64,000 nucleotides of DNA, from contig NZ_PVTY01000009.1 of the NCBI RefSeq assembly GCF_003003175.1, forward strand, positions 62,001-126,000. Direction: 5' to 3'. The translations under genes and the position numbers were made by a program. Numbering within the stretch: position 1 is the stretch's first letter; every line of letters begins with the position of its first letter. Positions 30,401 to 39,165 of the stretch are shown piece after piece. The notes beneath the pieces are model-generated. The model did no database searches and was not told the DNA's origin. It saw only the letters and a list, made by a program, of their open reading frames with translations. Origin of the DNA: Nesterenkonia sandarakina. Its GTDB lineage: Bacteria > Actinomycetota > Actinomycetes > Actinomycetales > Micrococcaceae.

Positions 30401-30757
30401 ATGCGGGCCAGGGCTGCGATGACCACCGAGGACGACGTCCGGCGGTTGGCCCTGGGGCTGCCGGAGGTGACCGAGAGGCCAGCCTGGGGGTCCCCCGCGT
30501 TCTATGTGCGAGGCAAGATCTTCGCCCGGGTCCACGAGGCACCCGGGATCCTGGTCTGCTGGCGCAGCAGCCTCGAGGAGCGAGAGGTGCTGCTCGAGGC
30601 CGAGCCCGAGAAGTTCTTCACCACCGATCACTACCGCGACCACACCAGCGTGCTGGTGCGACTCGATCACGTCGAGGCCGATGAGCTCGCTGAGCTGCTG
30701 CTCGAAGCCTGGGAGTCCCGGGCTCCCAAGCGCCTCCGCGATCGTGGCGGCAGCTGA
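30401..30757 (+). CDS. MmcQ/YjbR family DNA-binding-like protein
   Basis: 118 residues. The family pattern LALGLPEVTERPAWGSPAFYVRGKIFARVHE ... VLLEAEPEKFFTTDHYRDHTSVLVRLDHVEADEL ... EAWESRAPKRL is clear. It resembles CyaY-like folds that may bind DNA, but the cellular role is unknown. ATG 30401 or 30419 could be the start. TAGACT at 30382-30387 is a likely -10 box. Confidence 0.8.
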   Translation: MRARAAMTTEDDVRRLALGLPEVTERPAWGSPAFYVRGKIFARVHEAPGILVCWRSSLEEREVLLEAEPEKFFTTDHYRDHTSVLVRLDHVEADELAELLLEAWESRAPKRLRDRGGS

Positions 30758-30805
30758 CCGGCGTCGTCGTCCTGCGCCCCCGAGGCGGTGAGTAGGGTTG
30801 GGCCC

Positions 30806-31165
30806 ATGGACCTTCTTTCTGCGAACACCCTCGCCACCGGGGCAATCATCATCCTGGCAGTGGCCGCCGTCGTGGCGGCCATCGCTCGAGGGCACGCCGG
30901 CAAGGACGCCCGGATCACCGCCTCGCATCAGCCGGGTGTCATCACGCTGACCAGCAGCATCGATGCGAAGGTCGTCGCCATCCTCAATGACCGCGACAGC
31001 CTCGCCGAGTCCCTGGCGCAAGAACCACCAGACCTGCCGATCACCCTGGTGGCCGGTGAACCATTCAGCATCAGCTACCGGGACGCCTCCGGCAGGCGCC
31101 CGCGGAGCATCCTGCTCCGCCTTCAGGACGGTGAGATCAAGCACGTGGACCTTCCCGCTGTCTGA
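30806..31165 (+). CDS. membrane-anchored hypothetical protein
   Basis: 119 residues. An N-terminal transmembrane helix (TGAIIILAVAAVVAAIA) is followed by a soluble domain with a conserved-looking TLTSSIDAKVVAILNDRDSLAESLA segment. TAGGGT at 30792-30797 lies eight bases before ATG 30806, so the transcript is probably leaderless. No family recognised. Confidence 0.65.
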   Translation: MDLLSANTLATGAIIILAVAAVVAAIARGHAGKDARITASHQPGVITLTSSIDAKVVAILNDRDSLAESLAQEPPDLPITLVAGEPFSISYRDASGRRPRSILLRLQDGEIKHVDLPAV

Positions 31166-31355
31166 CTCGCGCTTCAGGCGGCCTGGTTCGCGAAGTCAGC
31201 CGGAGCAGCCGCTGAGCGCACTGCACCGTGAGTCCCCGGATTTCGGCTCTGCGCGCACCCCAGCGCGGGCACGATATTCTGACCAGTGCCGTGGTCCATA
31301 CGGGATCAGCAGCAGCGCTCGCCGAAGAACGCGTCACCACACCGGGAGGAACTCC

Positions 31356-33182
31356 GTGCAGGAAACCGCGATATCGGCGCTCATCGATGTGCCGTCCGAT
31401 ATGAACATCACCGATTTTCTGGAACAGCAGCGGACCGAAGACCCCGAGAACGTCCTCTTCACCCGCCGTGACGACGCCGGCGCATGGGTGGACGTCTCAG
31501 CCGCGGCCTTCCACGCCGACGTCACGGTCCTGGCCAAGGGTCTGATCCAGCGCGGCGTGGCGCTCGGTGACCGGGTCGGGATCATGTCAGCCACCCGCTA
31601 TGAGTGGAGCCTGCTGGACTTCGCGCTCTGGTACGCCGGTGCCGTCTCGGTACCGGTCTACGAGACCTCCTCCGCGTCGCAGATCGCCTGGATCGCTGAG
31701 GACTCCGGGCTCAGCCTGGTCTTCGCCGAGACCTCCGAACATCGCAGCACCATCCTGGAGGGTCTGAAGGAGGCGGGTCTGCAGCAGCGCCCCGAGGTGC
31801 TGCTCATCGAGTCCAGCGCCCTGGAGCAGCTGCGTGAAGCCGGCGCCGGGGTGTCGGATCAGGACCTGGAGATCCGCCGGGCCACCGCCGTCGGCGAGGA
31901 TCTCGCCACGATCATCTACACCTCGGGAGCCACCGGTCGGCCCAAAGGCTGCGAGCTGACCCACGGGAACTTCGTGGACCACAGCCGGCAGACCGTGGCT
32001 GCGATGGAAGGCGTGGTCGGCAGGCACTCCTCCACCGTGCTGTTCCTGCCCATGGCCCACGTCTTCGCCCGATTCATCTCGGTGCTCTTCATCGCCGCCG
32101 GCGGCCGCGTGGCGCACACTCCGGATATCAAGCAGCTCATCGAGGACCTCGGCGTGATCCGCCCGACCTTCCTGCTCGGAGTTCCGCGGGTCTTCGAGAA
32201 GATCTACAACGCCGCCGCGCTCAAGGCCGAGGGCGACGGGAAGAAGCGCATCTTCACCGCCGCGGCCGACGCCGCAGTGGACTGGTCCCGGGCCACCGCC
32301 GAGGGTCGCGTCCCGCTGAGCCTGCGGGTCAAGCACGCCGTGTTCAGCAAGCTGGTCTACTCCAAGCTGCGCCACCGCATGGGCGGCAACGTCACCCACG
32401 CGTTCTCCGGAGGCTCGCCGCTGGGTGAGCGGCTGGGGCACTTCTTCAACGGCGTGGGCATCCAGATCATCGAAGGCTACGGACTCACCGAGACCACCGC
32501 CCCGGTCACCGGCAACATCCCTTCGGTCTACCGCATCGGCACCGTCGGGATCCCGCTGCCCGGGAACGCCGTGCGCGTCCAGGCCGACGGCGAGCTGCTG
32601 GTCAAGGGCAGCATCGTCTTCCGCGGGTACCGCAATCGTCCCGAGCTCCATGCCGAATCCTTCACCGCCGACGGCTGGTTCTACACCGGTGACCTGGGCC
32701 GCCTCGACGAGGCCGGGCGGCTGATCATCACCGGCCGCAAGAAGGAGATCCTGGTGACTGCCGGGGGCAAGAACGTGGCCCCCGCCCAGCTCGAGGACGC
32801 CATCCGGGCGGACCTGCTGGTCTCCCAGGCCGTGGTGGTCGGGGACGGCAAGCCCTTCATCAGCGCGATGATCACCCTCGACGGCGATGTCATGCCGGCC
32901 TGGCTGCGCAGCCAGGGCCTGGACCCGGACACCGAGATGAAGGACCTCACCGAACACCCGCAGGTCCTGGCGCATCTGCAGCAGGTCATCGATGCCACCA
33001 ACGCCAGCGTCTCGAAGGCCGAGTCGATCCGCAGCTTCACCGTGCTCGAAGATGACTTCACCATCGATTCCGGTCACCTGACACCTTCGCTGAAGATCCG
33101 CCGGGCCGAGGTCATGCGCGACTTCCAGCGGGTGGTGGAGAACCTCTACGAGAAGGCGGCCCATCGCGCCAAGCGCCACTGA
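31356..33182 (+). CDS. long-chain fatty-acid-CoA ligase (FadD-type)
   Basis: 608 residues. Adenylate-forming superfamily motifs: IIYTSGATGRPKGCELTHGNF (AMP-binding P-loop, about residue 188), GYGLTETTAPVTGN, DGWFYTGDLGRLDEAGRLIITGRKKE and the C-terminal K of the hinge domain. It joins CoA to fatty acids for degradation or lipid synthesis. The GTG at 31356 follows GGGAGGA. It resembles the FadD15 group of actinobacteria. Confidence 0.92.
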   Translation: MQETAISALIDVPSDMNITDFLEQQRTEDPENVLFTRRDDAGAWVDVSAAAFHADVTVLAKGLIQRGVALGDRVGIMSATRYEWSLLDFALWYAGAVSVPVYETSSASQIAWIAEDSGLSLVFAETSEHRSTILEGLKEAGLQQRPEVLLIESSALEQLREAGAGVSDQDLEIRRATAVGEDLATIIYTSGATGRPKGCELTHGNFVDHSRQTVAAMEGVVGRHSSTVLFLPMAHVFARFISVLFIAAGGRVAHTPDIKQLIEDLGVIRPTFLLGVPRVFEKIYNAAALKAEGDGKKRIFTAAADAAVDWSRATAEGRVPLSLRVKHAVFSKLVYSKLRHRMGGNVTHAFSGGSPLGERLGHFFNGVGIQIIEGYGLTETTAPVTGNIPSVYRIGTVGIPLPGNAVRVQADGELLVKGSIVFRGYRNRPELHAESFTADGWFYTGDLGRLDEAGRLIITGRKKEILVTAGGKNVAPAQLEDAIRADLLVSQAVVVGDGKPFISAMITLDGDVMPAWLRSQGLDPDTEMKDLTEHPQVLAHLQQVIDATNASVSKAESIRSFTVLEDDFTIDSGHLTPSLKIRRAEVMRDFQRVVENLYEKAAHRAKRH

Positions 33183-33225
33183 CCGCCCAGGCACTCCTCA
33201 AGTCGTGCTCCCGCGCTTCGTCGAA

Positions 33226-33950
33226 CTAGCTGCGCGGCGGGACCCCGGCGGCGACGGCCACGCTGCTGACGATGCTCGCGGTCACGGTGCGCGCCACCGC
33301 CCGTGCTGTGCCCTCCGCGCCCCAGTTCCCGTCCTTGAGCTCCTCGGCTCGTGCGATGACCGGTGACGTCCACGGGATCTCGGGATCGAACTGCGGCAGC
33401 GTGCCGCTGCCGTAGAGCAAGGCGGCCAGCGCCGCGCTCCGGGGAGTGGGCTCGGCTCCGTCGACGAGCACAGCGTGGATGTCTGCGAGCAGCATGCTGC
33501 GCCGCCCGGAGTCTCCTGCTTCGAGCACCGAGGTCTTGATGAGGCCGAGAGCCCTGCGCGTCCGTCGATGAAGTTCTCCGCGCTCGATGAGGCGATCCAG
33601 CAGCGGTTCGCGCAGGGCGGGCCCTGTCCCCGCCAGGACCGTCTGGATGCCCCGAGGCTTCTCCGCCACGTACTCCCAGTGTCGCGCAGCAGGTGGTCCG
33701 CTGGGGGATTGTCGGCGACGGCTTCGACGGTCAGCCCCTGGAAGCGTCCGGTGCCGGTGCGCACGTGTCCGCCGAGGCCGAGATCGGCGAGGATCGCGCC
33801 GGCGAGCACATAGAAGAGCGTCCCCTCCCCCGCGATCGTCCCGGAGCGGGGTTGGAACAGCAGGAGAAGCAGGTCCTCCGCAAGGGAGTGATCGCTGAAC
33901 CCCCCCAGCATCGGCCGGCGTCGTGGGAGCGCGTGGCCCCCGGTGCTCAT
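33226..33950 (-). pseudogene. GPP34-family protein, frameshifted
   Basis: The N-terminal part from ATG 33950 (SLAEDLLLLLFQPRSG ... LFYVLAGAILADLGLGG) is a typical Golgi-phosphoprotein-3-like beginning. Around 33676-33684 the family sequence continues in another frame (WEYVAEKPRGIQTVLAGTG ... LLADIHAVLVDG) to a stop at 33226. No single frame spans both halves, so the gene is broken or the assembly has an indel. GPP34 proteins in actinobacteria are often linked to phospholipid-binding or vesicle functions, poorly known. Confidence 0.8.
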
Positions 33951-34236
33951 CGTCCATGCATGGAATCCTTCGCGTCCTCGTGCCCGGCTCTTGGGAGGAG
34001 TCTGGACCGTGTTCCCAGAACCAGGTCAAGTCCCCCCGGCGGCCAAGCACCTCGGCGCGCATCTTGAGTCCCGGCGGGGGTAGACCGATGGTAGAGGGGC
34101 CTCTAGTCTTGGCTGCAGATCCTCGACCGGGCAGCGGGTGCGGGGAAGACACCAGGCAATGCCAGCTCTGCCGGACGCCCCTTTGGTCCGGTGGGTCTTC
34201 CTGGAGAGGAGTCCAGCCGATGAGCAGGACTGACGC

Positions 34237-34977
34237 ATGGACACCACGGTGACCGCCGGCCACCAGAGTGCGGCGCCTCGGTTTGACGGGTTGCGTGCCC
34301 TGTTCATCAACGCGACCCTGAAACCTTCACCGGAGCCGAGCAACACCGATGGGCTGGTTCGGCTCAGCAGCGACATCATGCGCGGCCACGGGGCCGATGT
34401 CGAGGAGATCCGCGCGATCGATCACGACATCGCCACCGGGGTATGGCCGGACATGACCGAACACGGCGCGCAGATCGACGCGTGGCCGGAGATCTTCCAG
34501 AAGGTGATGTCTGCAGACGTCCTGGTGCTCGCCGGCCCGATCTGGCTCGGGGACAACAGCTCCGTGATGAAGCGCGTGATCGAAAGGCTCTACGCCTGTT
34601 CCAGCCTGCTCAATGAGCATGGCCAATACGCGTACTACGGCCGCGTCGGCGGCACCTTGATCACGGGCAACGAAGACGGGGTCAAGCACTGCGCGATGAA
34701 TGTGCTCTACAGCCTGCAGCACCTGGGGTACACGATCCCGCCCCAGGCCGACGCGGGGTGGCTCGGCGCGGTCGGTCCGGGCCCCTCCTACCTCGACCCG
34801 GGCTCCGGCGGACCCGAGAACGACTTCACCAACCGCAACACCACCTTCATGACCTATAACCTGCTGCACCTTGCGGCGATGCTGCGGGCCGCCGGGGGCA
34901 TGCCGGCCTACGGGAACATGCGCAGCGAGTGGGACGCCGGCTGCGCACCCGACCAGGTCAGTCCCGAGCACCGATAG
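34237..34977 (+). CDS. flavodoxin-like / NADPH-dependent FMN reductase
   Basis: 246 residues. FMN-binding fold: ALFINATLKPSPEPSNTDGLV (phosphate-binding start), DVLVLAGPIWLGDNSSVMKRVIERL (flavodoxin-like 93-115), VGGTLITGNEDGVKHCAMNVLYSLQHLGYTIPP. Substrate unknown. Family members reduce quinones, azo or nitro compounds. 24 bases separate it from the DUF5996 gene, so they may be co-transcribed. Confidence 0.85.
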   Translation: MDTTVTAGHQSAAPRFDGLRALFINATLKPSPEPSNTDGLVRLSSDIMRGHGADVEEIRAIDHDIATGVWPDMTEHGAQIDAWPEIFQKVMSADVLVLAGPIWLGDNSSVMKRVIERLYACSSLLNEHGQYAYYGRVGGTLITGNEDGVKHCAMNVLYSLQHLGYTIPPQADAGWLGAVGPGPSYLDPGSGGPENDFTNRNTTFMTYNLLHLAAMLRAAGGMPAYGNMRSEWDAGCAPDQVSPEHR

Positions 34978-35000
34978 CCGCACAAGGGTGAGGAGCGAGC

Positions 35001-35909
35001 ATGACCGAACACATGATGGGTCAGCCCCGGGAGTGGCCACGGCTGCGGGTCCAGGACTGGACCGAGACCCGGGACACCTTGCACATGTGGACTCAGATCG
35101 TAGGCAAGATCCGGCTGGTGAACGCGCCGCTGCTCAACCATTGGTGGCAGGTCACGTTGTACGTGAGTCCACGAGGACTGACCACCTCCACCATTCCTTA
35201 CCGTGGTGGGGCCTTCGACATCGAGTTCGACTTCATCGATCACCAGTTGGTGATCCGCAGCGGTGCGGGCTCGATCAAGACCGTGGCGCTGGAGCCGAAA
35301 CCGGTGGCGGAGTTCTATGCCCAGACGATGGCGGCCCTCGCTGACCTCGGGATCGAGGCGGAGATCCAATCGCATCCCAATGAGGTGGATCCGGCCATTC
35401 CGTTTGCCCAAGACCACCACCACGCGTCCTACGACGGGAACGCGGCGAATCTGTTCTGGCAGCAGCTGCTCCGGGCTGACCGGGCCATGAGCGAGTTCAG
35501 GTCCCATTTCGTCGGCAAGGTCAGCCCGGTGCACTTCTTCTGGGGTTCTTTTGACCTGGCCTGCACCAGGTTCTCCGGCCGTGCGGCCCCCTCCCACCCC
35601 GGCGGCGCCCCAAACTGCGGCGATTGGGTCATGGTGGAGGGGTACTCCCGTGAATTGAGCAGCTGCGGATTCTGGCCGGGGGGCGGCGAGGAAGGCGCGT
35701 TCTACGCCTACGCCTACCCGGAGCCGGACGGCTTCTCCACCTACCCGGTGGCACCGGCCGAGGCGTTCTACAGCGTCGAGAACGGCCAGTTCCTGCTGCC
35801 CTATGAGATCGTGCGCAGCGCTGACGATCCAGAACGCATGCTGCGCCAGTTCCTGCAGACCACCTACGAGGCAGCCGCTGAGCTGAGCTCACCCGCCTGC
35901 GGGGGTTGA
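35001..35909 (+). CDS. DUF5996 family protein
   Basis: 302 residues. Conserved features: WPRLRVQDWTETRDTLHMWTQIVGKIRLVNAPLLNHWWQVTLYVSPRGLTTSTIPY, the FDIEFDFIDHQLVI segment, FWGSFDLACTRFSGR, and GGGEEGAFYAYAYPEP. These match DUF5996, a widespread bacterial family with unknown activity. A GAGGAG-like site precedes ATG 35001. Confidence 0.9.
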   Translation: MTEHMMGQPREWPRLRVQDWTETRDTLHMWTQIVGKIRLVNAPLLNHWWQVTLYVSPRGLTTSTIPYRGGAFDIEFDFIDHQLVIRSGAGSIKTVALEPKPVAEFYAQTMAALADLGIEAEIQSHPNEVDPAIPFAQDHHHASYDGNAANLFWQQLLRADRAMSEFRSHFVGKVSPVHFFWGSFDLACTRFSGRAAPSHPGGAPNCGDWVMVEGYSRELSSCGFWPGGGEEGAFYAYAYPEPDGFSTYPVAPAEAFYSVENGQFLLPYEIVRSADDPERMLRQFLQTTYEAAAELSSPACGG

Positions 35910-36051
35910 CGTTGTGCCCACCACACGGTTTTCCCTGGACATGTCGGGGTCCACTCCGGCCCTGAGGATGCCAGGCGTCACACGCCGGCAAGATCGGTGC
36001 TCGTCCACGGGGCGCCTCGTCCGGGCGGACGTCTGAAGGGAAGGATTCACC

Positions 36052-36825
36052 ATGACCACGTCACAGCCGCGCGTCGCCATCGTCACCGGCGCAGGGAGTG
36101 CCCAGGGAATCGGGTTCGCCGCAGCCCGTCTCCTCGGCGCCGGCGGAAAGCGACTCCTGATCACCTCCACGACGGATCGGATCTTCGACCGGGTCACTGA
36201 GCTCCGCGCCGCCGGTGTTCCTGCCGAGGGGGTGGTCGCGGACCTCACCGACCAGGCTGGTGTGGACGCCGTCGTCGCAGGCGCGCTGGAGGCGTTCGGC
36301 GGTGTGGACATTCTGGTCAACAACGCCGGGATGACGGCCGTCTCTGACTCGTACTTCTCGGGCGGGACCCGCAGAAGCTTCGTCGGCCATTGGCACGCCT
36401 CGCTGGAACGGAACCTGACCACGACGTTCCTGATGACCCGCGCGGTGGCAGGGCTGATGCAGGCCGCGGGCTACGGCAGGATCGTCAACGTGTCCTCGGT
36501 GTCAGGACCGGTCGCCGCCTACCCAGGTGACGTCGCCTACCACGCGGCGAAGGCCGGCATCGTCGGACTGACGCGGGCGACGGCGATCGACACCGCCGCG
36601 GACGGCATCACGGTCAACGCGGTGGCCCCGGGCTGGATCGACACCGCGTCCGCCTCGCCCCGCGAAAGCCGGATGGGCGCGGCGACGCCCGTGGGCCGCT
36701 CCGGCACCTCGCACGAGGTCGCCCATGTGATCGCGTCCCTCGCCGAGGAAGGTGCCTCATACATCACGGGTCAGCTCATCACCGTCGACGGCGGGAACTC
36801 GATCAGCGAAGAGCGCGGGCGCTGA
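36052..36825 (+). CDS. short-chain dehydrogenase/reductase
   Basis: 257 residues. SDR fold: TGAGSAQGIGFA (TGxxxGxG-like cofactor motif), DILVNNAGM, Ser of VNVSSVSGPVAAYPGDVAYHAAKAGI with the catalytic Tyr-x3-Lys (YHAAK), and a C-terminal GQLITVDGG. It probably reduces a carbonyl with NAD(P)H. No neighbours indicate the substrate. Confidence 0.9.
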   Translation: MTTSQPRVAIVTGAGSAQGIGFAAARLLGAGGKRLLITSTTDRIFDRVTELRAAGVPAEGVVADLTDQAGVDAVVAGALEAFGGVDILVNNAGMTAVSDSYFSGGTRRSFVGHWHASLERNLTTTFLMTRAVAGLMQAAGYGRIVNVSSVSGPVAAYPGDVAYHAAKAGIVGLTRATAIDTAADGITVNAVAPGWIDTASASPRESRMGAATPVGRSGTSHEVAHVIASLAEEGASYITGQLITVDGGNSISEERGR

Positions 36826-36912
36826 AACTCCGGTCCAGGCTCCCGCTCTGCTCCGACACCTGGGGCAGACACGCGGGCGCGGATGAGTCCGGACGCGGCC
36901 TCCCCGTCCGGA

Positions 36913-37278
36913 TCAGCGCGCTTCACCAAGGTTGAGGATGAAGCCGTCGGGGTCCCGGATCTGGGCCACCCGCTCGCCCCACGGCATCTCGGTGGGCTCG
37001 CGTGCGCCGTGCGCTCCGGCGGTCAGCGCACGCCGATAGGCGAGGTCGAGCTCATCGACGTAGAACCAGAGCGTCATCGCTTCGGTGACGATGGGCGGAC
37101 CGGTCTCCCGACCGATGCCCAGCGCGGCCTCGCCGATGCGCAGCGTGACGTAGACGTCGCGTCCGAACTCGTCCGGGAAGCGATACGTCTGCTCGGCGTC
37201 GAAGGCCGCCCGGTAGAACTCCACCAGGCGGTCGAGATCGGCCGTGGTCAGGATCGCAAAGGCACTGCGAACTGTCAT
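36913..37278 (-). CDS. VOC family (glyoxalase/bleomycin resistance-like) protein
   Basis: 121 residues, one complete betaalphabetabetabeta pair. TADLDRLVEFYRAAFDAEQTYRFP at the start and GERVAQIRDPDGFILNLGE at the end are the typical VOC edges. Substrate unknown. A 16-bp inverted repeat lies immediately upstream (37287-37323). Confidence 0.85.
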   Translation of the reverse strand: MTVRSAFAILTTADLDRLVEFYRAAFDAEQTYRFPDEFGRDVYVTLRIGEAALGIGRETGPPIVTEAMTLWFYVDELDLAYRRALTAGAHGAREPTEMPWGERVAQIRDPDGFILNLGEAR

Positions 37279-37286
37279 GACATGAG

Positions 37287-37323
37287 CGTAGGCACCGGAG
37301 TCGCTGTGACTCCAGTGCCTACG
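37287..37323. repeat. 16-bp inverted repeat between the ABC operon and the VOC gene
   Basis: 37287-37302 pairs with 37308-37323 with one mismatch around GCTGT. Position suggests a terminator of the leftward ABC operon (stop at 37381) or an operator for the VOC gene starting at 37278. No U-tract. Confidence 0.6.
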
Positions 37324-37380
37324 CCCGAGGACGACGGCGGGACCGCTCCCGGCTTCAGTACCAGCGCCGCTGATCGCCGA

Positions 37381-38103
37381 TCAGTGCCGGGGCTCCCAGC
37401 GGAAGAAGCGCCTGGCCAGCACGACCCCGATGACGACCCAGCCCAGGGTCGGTGGCAGCAGCAGCAGATTGTCCACCAGGTCGGTGCCGCCGTTCCAGGC
37501 GTTGATGGTCAGCTCGGTCGCCGAACCCCCGGGCAGCGCTCGCTTGAGCATGCCCAGCTCCTCGGTGCCGGTGAACCCGATCCAGAAGGCGACCGCGGAA
37601 GTCCCGAGGGTGACCGGAAGCGTGGTGACCTGCGCGTGCTCCGGGGAGGTGGTGATCCCGGCAGTGGCCAGCGCCAGGCCGAGCATCATCAGCACCAGCG
37701 CCAGGCCGGAGACGATCAGCAGCGGAATCTCCGCGGGGCGTTCGGTGAGCACGGCCAGCACGGTGAGCACCGCGGTGACCTGGATGATCCCGATCAGGGC
37801 CGGGGGTCCGAGGATCCCGACCAGTGCGGACGCGTCGCTGACCGCGGTGGAGCGCAGCCGCTTGAGGAACAGCGTCTGCCGTCGGGCGGCCAGCGTGGTC
37901 ACCGCCGTGGAGTAGAGGCCCATGCTGATCAGAATGACCATGAAGACCCCGGCGAGGAATCCCATGCCGGTCGGGAGCTGGCTGAAGGTGTCGCGCTGGG
38001 CGATGAACAGCAGGCTCAGGCCTACTGGGATGATGGTGGCGCTGAAGAAGACCATCCGGTTGCGAACGATCTGCTGCAGCTCGCTGCGTGCAATGGTGAG
38101 CAT
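37381..38103 (-). CDS. ABC-2 type transporter permease
   Basis: 240 residues with six predicted transmembrane helices (about 20-40, 55-75, 96-120, 127-155, 160-180, 215-235). It is the membrane partner of the adjacent ATPase (38136-39020), with 32 bases between. Such two-gene exporters next to a DesK/DesR-like pair often move antibiotics, lipids or signalling molecules. Confidence 0.85.
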   Translation of the reverse strand: MLTIARSELQQIVRNRMVFFSATIIPVGLSLLFIAQRDTFSQLPTGMGFLAGVFMVILISMGLYSTAVTTLAARRQTLFLKRLRSTAVSDASALVGILGPPALIGIIQVTAVLTVLAVLTERPAEIPLLIVSGLALVLMMLGLALATAGITTSPEHAQVTTLPVTLGTSAVAFWIGFTGTEELGMLKRALPGGSATELTINAWNGGTDLVDNLLLLPPTLGWVVIGVVLARRFFRWEPRH

Positions 38104-38135
38104 GTGTCTGTCCTTGAGGAAGCGTGAGATGAGGG

Positions 38136-39020
38136 TCAGTTGCGGGTGATCGAGCGGAAGACGTCATCGAGCCGGGTGGGTCCGGCGTCGAGGTCATGGA
38201 GCTCGGTGCGGTTCTCCTGCGCCCAGGCCAGCAGCGTGTAGAGGTCCTGCTGCAGGCCGTGGGTCTCGATGAGCCGTTTGCCGTTGCCCGAGAGTGAGCT
38301 CTCCAGCGGCAGCTGCGGGGCGTTCTCGGGAAGGTGGAAGGAGATCGTGCCGGGCAGCGTCTGGGTCAGCTCCGAGACGGTGCCCTGCATCCGAAAGGTC
38401 CCTTCGTGCATCAGCCCGATCCGGTCGGCCCGCTGCTGGGCCTCTTCCAGGTAGTGCGTGGTCAGCACGATGGTCGCCCCGTCTTCACGGAGCCGGTCGA
38501 CCACGTCCCAGAGGTCGTCGCGGGACGCCACGTCGAGTCCGGTGGTGGGCTCGTCGAGGAAGATCAGCTCTGGAGACCCGTAGATGGCGGTGGCGAAGTC
38601 CAGCCGACGCTTCTCGCCGCCGGAGAGGGCGGAGACCCGGGTGTCGGCCTTGTGGGTGAGCGCGACGACGTCGAGCACCCGGCTCGGCTGATCGGTGCGA
38701 CCGGTGAGTCCCCCGATGAGGGTCACGGTCTCGCGGGCGCTCAGATCTGCGGAGAATCCGCTCTCCTGGAGCATGATCCCCATGCGTGGCCGCACAGCCT
38801 TGCGGTTGCGCGGGTCCTCGCCGAGGATCGTGACCTTGCCGGAGGAGGAGGCGCGGTGGCCTTCGACGACCTCCAAGGTGGAGGTCTTGCCGGCGCCGTT
38901 GGTGCCGAGCAGGGCGTAGAGCTCTCCTCGTCGGACTTCGAATGTGAGATCTTTGACTGCGTGGAATTCGTCGTAGCGGACATTGAGACGTTCGACGTCG
39001 ATGACGGTTTCTGAGTTCAT
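38136..39020 (-). CDS. ABC transporter ATP-binding protein
   Basis: 294 residues. Walker A LLGTNGAGKTST (about residue 38), Q-loop MLQESGF, signature LSGGEKRRLD, Walker B LIFLDEPTTGLD and the switch His in LTTHYLEEA. The C-terminal extension resembles the export-type (ABC-2) family of CcmA/DrrA. It is the first gene of the leftward operon, divergent from the sensor kinase. Confidence 0.92.
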   Translation of the reverse strand: MNSETVIDVERLNVRYDEFHAVKDLTFEVRRGELYALLGTNGAGKTSTLEVVEGHRASSSGKVTILGEDPRNRKAVRPRMGIMLQESGFSADLSARETVTLIGGLTGRTDQPSRVLDVVALTHKADTRVSALSGGEKRRLDFATAIYGSPELIFLDEPTTGLDVASRDDLWDVVDRLREDGATIVLTTHYLEEAQQRADRIGLMHEGTFRMQGTVSELTQTLPGTISFHLPENAPQLPLESSLSGNGKRLIETHGLQQDLYTLLAWAQENRTELHDLDAGPTRLDDVFRSITRN

Positions 39021-39055
39021 GCCTCCATTTCACGCCGTGGTGCCGGTTTGCGGCA

Positions 39056-39083
39056 GTCATAGGTTGTCAGCAGCGACTATGAC
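39056..39083. promoter_or_regulatory. inverted repeat in the divergent promoter region, candidate DesR-type operator
   Basis: GTCATAG (39056-39062) and CTATGAC (39077-39083) face each other 14 bases apart between the divergent ABC exporter and the histidine kinase. NarL/LuxR-type response regulators such as the one at 40311 bind repeats of this form. Confidence 0.5.
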
Positions 39084-39165
39084 GTTTTGTCACTTCCGAC
39101 CGGCCACCGAATCCGAGAGGATGAAGGGACATGAGACCACTTGAGACCGGCCTGCGGGGAACGCG

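Noticed and set aside
33951-34263. N-terminal extension of the second GPP34 frame
   Set aside because: The frame stays open upstream only by chance; the family N-terminus is in the other frame and begins at 33950.
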